A stretch of DNA of 64,000 bases from Streptomyces spiroverticillatus. Its GTDB lineage: Bacteria > Actinomycetota > Actinomycetes > Streptomycetales > Streptomycetaceae. The number at the start of each line of letters is the position of its first letter. Position 1 is the stretch's first letter. Below, one piece after another: positions 61,769-64,000 of the stretch. Both the position numbers and the translations under genes were made by a program. A model generated the notes under the pieces. The model was not told the DNA's origin. It ran no database searches and saw only the letters and a program-made list of their open reading frames with translations. Location: positions 186,001 through 250,000 of the forward strand of contig BMUX01000003.1 in NCBI GenBank assembly GCA_014650415.1. Direction: 5' to 3'.

Positions 61769-62616
61769 CGGACCTCCCCCGACATCACGGTCGGCGCCCC
61801 GGCAGAGCGGCCGCCTCCGCAGCACCCTCCCGCCGCCACCGGCTCCCCCGTCACCAGCCGGGGCGGGCGCAGCGCGATGCGGGCCAGGTACTCGGGGTTG
61901 TTGCGCAGGTAGCGCCGCCACAGCCGGCGCGGCTCCTTCGCCAGCCGGTACGCCCAGCCCAGGCCCCGCTCCTGCATCCACAACGGCGCCTGCGGCACCC
62001 GCCCGGTGTGGAAGTCGAAGGCCGCGCCCACGCCGAGCAGCACGGAAGCCTCCAACCGGTCGCGGTGCTCGGCCATCCACCGCTCCTGCTTGGGCGTGGA
62101 CAGCCCGACCCAGACCAGGTCGGCCCCGGAGTCGTTGATCCGCCGGACGACGTCCGCGTCCTCGGCGGCCGTCAGCGGCCGGTACGGCGGCGAGTACGCC
62201 CCCGCCACCTTCAGCCCCGGGTAGCGCCCGGCCATCCGCTCGCCGAGCAGCTCCGGCACACCTTCCGCGCCGCCGTAGAAGTACGAGGACCAGCCGCGCT
62301 CCGCCGCCCGCTGAAGCACCGAGAGGAAGAGGTCGGGCCCGCACACCCGGGACATCCCGTGCGCCCCGGCCCGCCTGCCCGCCCACACCATCGGCATCCC
62401 GTCGGGCACGGTCAGCCCGGACCGGTTGTGCACCCCGCGCAGCCAGGGGTCGCGTACGGACTCCATCACCCCGTGCACCCCGGTCACGCACACGTACGAC
62501 CGCAGGCCGGGCGTCTCGATCCACCGCCCGATCTCGTCCACAGCCTGTGCGGGACGGGTCGCACTGACCCAGGTGCCCAGCACGTCCACCCGTACCTGCT
62601 GACCCATGACGCTCAC
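61765..62616 (-). CDS. WecG/TagA/CpsF family glycosyltransferase
   Basis: A 283-residue glycosyltransferase of the GT26 family, whose members add ManNAc(A) or related sugars to the lipid-linked primer. The conserved blocks are PDGMPMVWAGRRAG, SSYFYGGAEGVPELLGERMAGRYPGLKVAGAYSPPYRPL and LVWVGLSTPKQERWMAEHRDRL, GVGAAFDFHTGRVPQAPLWMQERGLGWAYRLAKEPRRLWRRYLRNNPEYL. The GTG start overlaps the epimerase stop (GTGA). The Cys-rich ending (AAGGCCGGGRSAG) is unusual. Confidence 0.93.
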   Translation of the reverse strand: MSVMGQQVRVDVLGTWVSATRPAQAVDEIGRWIETPGLRSYVCVTGVHGVMESVRDPWLRGVHNRSGLTVPDGMPMVWAGRRAGAHGMSRVCGPDLFLSVLQRAAERGWSSYFYGGAEGVPELLGERMAGRYPGLKVAGAYSPPYRPLTAAEDADVVRRINDSGADLVWVGLSTPKQERWMAEHRDRLEASVLLGVGAAFDFHTGRVPQAPLWMQERGLGWAYRLAKEPRRLWRRYLRNNPEYLARIALRPPRLVTGEPVAAGGCCGGGRSAGAPTVMSGEVR

Positions 62617-63623
62617 GCGGCGAAGTACGGACGGCCGTCGAGCTGGGCGCTGACCTGGTCGTACACCCAGCGGTAGGTCCGCTCCAGACCGGCGGTCAGC
62701 GGGGTCTCGGGCTCCCAGCCGAGCTCCTTCATGATGCGGGTGTTGTCACTGTTGCGCCCGCGCACACCGAGCGGACCGGGGATGTGCCGGTGCTTGAGGC
62801 GGACCCCGGCGATGGACTCCACGATCGCGAAGAGCTGGTTGATGCTGACCAGTTGGTCGGAGCCGATGTTGAGCGGCTCGACGACCTGGCTGCGGGCCAG
62901 GCGCAGGGTGCCCTCCACGCAGTCGTCGATGTACGTGAAGGAACGCGTCTGCTCGCCGTCGCCCCAGATCTCGACCTCGTCCGTCCCGGTGAGCACCGCG
63001 AGCGCGACCTTGCGGCAGGCGGCGGCGGGGGCCTTCTCACGGCCGCCGGTCCAGGTCCCGTACGGGCCGTAGACGTTGTGGTAGCGGGCGGTGCGGGTGG
63101 CGAGGCCGAAATCCTCGCGGAAGTGCCGGGCCATGCGCTCGCTGAAGAGCTTCTCCCAGCCGTACCCGTCCTCGGGCATCGCGGGGTACGCGTCCTCCTC
63201 GCGCAGTGCGGCGACGTCGGCCTCGGTCTGCTTGCCGGCCGCGTACACGCACGCGGACGAGGAGTAGAAGTAACGGCCCGCGCCCGCGTCCCGGGCGGCC
63301 ATCAGCATGTGCGTGCTGGAGAGCACGGAGAGCATGCAGTCGGCCTTGTGGCTCTCGATGAAACCCATCCCGCCCATGTCGGCGGCGAGATGGAACACCT
63401 CCGCACCCTCGGCGCCGGCCATGGCCTGCGCGCAGTCCTCGCGCAGGTCCACGTCCCCGACCAGGTTGTCGGCCTCCGGGTGCGCCTGGTACCAGGCGTG
63501 GAGCGGCTTGCGGTCCACGCCCCGCACGGTCAGGCCCTCGTCCAGAAGGGCGCGGGTGAGGTGTCCGCCGATGAATCCACCGGCCCCCGTCACCACTGCG
63601 TCGATTGTGCCCATGGCAGCCAT
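62613..63623 (-). CDS. GDP-mannose 3,5-epimerase-like NAD-dependent epimerase
   Basis: An extended short-chain dehydrogenase of 336 residues. The NAD motif is GAGGFIG (13-19), the catalytic set is SSSAC125VY and Y154GWEK158, and the region HNVYGPYGTWTGGREKAPAAACRK, EIWGDGEQTRSFTYIDDCVEGTLRLARSQVVEPLNIGSDQLVSINQL and IPGPLGVRGRNSDNTRIMKELGW closely follows plant GDP-mannose 3,5-epimerase. The cysteine and lysine are those used there for epimerisation. It may supply GDP-L-galactose or a related sugar for the polysaccharide; the substrate is inferred. It heads the coupled gene set. Confidence 0.92.
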   Translation of the reverse strand: MAAMGTIDAVVTGAGGFIGGHLTRALLDEGLTVRGVDRKPLHAWYQAHPEADNLVGDVDLREDCAQAMAGAEGAEVFHLAADMGGMGFIESHKADCMLSVLSSTHMLMAARDAGAGRYFYSSSACVYAAGKQTEADVAALREEDAYPAMPEDGYGWEKLFSERMARHFREDFGLATRTARYHNVYGPYGTWTGGREKAPAAACRKVALAVLTGTDEVEIWGDGEQTRSFTYIDDCVEGTLRLARSQVVEPLNIGSDQLVSINQLFAIVESIAGVRLKHRHIPGPLGVRGRNSDNTRIMKELGWEPETPLTAGLERTYRWVYDQVSAQLDGRPYFAA

Positions 63624-63753
63624 TGGCTTTTATCCCCTTTTCGGCCGGTAACACCGAAAGGTGTGTCACGCCCCGTCCGCCGACCCCACCCGCCGCGCCG
63701 CATCCCATGTCCGATTTACGACATTTGACGCCTTTTCAGACAATTTGTCATCC

Positions 63754-64000
63754 GTGATGACTGTATGCGTCGTGGGCCTGGGTTACGTCGGTCTTCCCCC
63801 CCGCCGTACGCGCCGCCGAAGCGGGTTTCCGGGTCACCGGAATCGAGACGGACGAGTACAAGGCCAAGTGCCTGGAGGCGGGGGACAGCCACGTCGAGGA
63901 CATCCCCTCCCCCGGCTCCTGGCCGCACTCGACTCCGGCCGCCTGCACATCACCACCGGCTGCGAGGCTCCGTACGACATCTGCGTGATCGCCGTCCCCA
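63754..64000 (+). CDS. Nucleotide-sugar dehydrogenase, 5' part, with two compensating frame changes
   Basis: The right edge cuts this gene. It opens with VCVVGLGYVGLP, the NAD-binding start of UDP-glucose/GDP-mannose/UDP-ManNAc dehydrogenases. After a run of seven C (about 63796-63802) the meaningful frame shifts by +1 (AVRAAEAGFRVTGIETDEYKAKCLEAGDSHVEDIPSP), and after a C-run at about 63909-63913 it returns to the first frame (LLAALDSGRLHITTGCEAPYDICVIAVP). The first frame stays open throughout, so a product with about 38 garbled residues would be made. Sequencing error in homopolymers is the simplest explanation; a pseudogene is the alternative. Confidence 0.8.
   Translation, partial: MMTVCVVGLGYVGLPPRRTRRRSGFPGHRNRDGRVQGQVPGGGGQPRRGHPLPRLLAALDSGRLHITTGCEAPYDICVIAVP

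Overview
This is a high-GC (roughly 70% or more), gene-dense stretch of a Streptomyces chromosome. Streptomyces (or a very close relative) is indicated by the codon use, frequent GTG/TTG starts, mycothiol synthase, the dnaK-grpE-dnaJ-hspR operon with HAIR operators, clpB under a HAIR site, and three perfect parS palindromes (core GTTTCACGTGAAAC). Clustered parS sites place the window in the origin-proximal core of the chromosome. I saw no rRNA, tRNA, CRISPR array or insertion sequence.

Layout. 1-6.4 kb: the end of an OmpR-type two-component pair, a TetR regulator with palindromic operators and two small membrane proteins, an NTF2-like protein, two decayed genes (a VOC remnant and a frameshifted gene with a zinc-knuckle-like tail) and small unknowns. 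6.4-11.9 kb: an ABC-F protein behind two palindromes and flanked by DinB proteins, a secreted 5'-nucleotidase, and mshD. 12-16.9 kb: a YtrA-type GntR regulator, an ABC ATPase and four tandem paralogous permeases in one overlapping operon. 17-20.6 kb: a TPR protein, a NarL-type two-component pair and an NmrA-like oxidoreductase. 20.7-23.8 kb: tryptophan-to-anthranilate catabolism (kynA, kynU and a candidate formamidase), with two parS sites inside the kynU 5' end. 23.9-33.1 kb: DUF3152 metalloprotease-like protein, DUF3151, an MFS exporter, fba, pyrE (its terminator hairpin is built around a parS), aldose epimerase, an SRPBCC protein, a membrane spermidine-synthase-like protein and DUF2617. 33.4-38.6 kb: a Cys/Gly-tailed small membrane protein, an aminotransferase, a LuxR/TrmB-like regulator, a PIG-V-like mannosyltransferase and YbjN. 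38.7-50.6 kb: the heat-shock block clpB ... hspR-dnaJ-grpE-dnaK. An accessory island sits inside this block (about 42.0-45.2 kb). It holds a secreted or precursor peptide with five DIAW motifs, a one-base-spaced Rieske-like protein that has lost its cluster ligands, and three tandem divergent LuxR-type regulators of one family. 50.8-64 kb: an exopolysaccharide locus with an LMW tyrosine phosphatase, an FkbM methyltransferase, a tyrosine autokinase, an O-antigen-type polymerase, a flippase, an LCP ligase, an initiating sugar transferase, three glycosyltransferases, a methyltransferase, a GDP-mannose 3,5-epimerase-like enzyme and the 5' end of a nucleotide-sugar dehydrogenase.

The most unusual item is the DIAW-repeat peptide with its degenerate Rieske partner and the regulator array. 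Together they look like an undescribed peptide system, possibly a multi-core RiPP or a secreted repeat peptide. Next in interest are the parS sites doing double duty as coding or terminator sequence, the orphan operator pair of the ABC-F gene, and the four-permease ABC operon.
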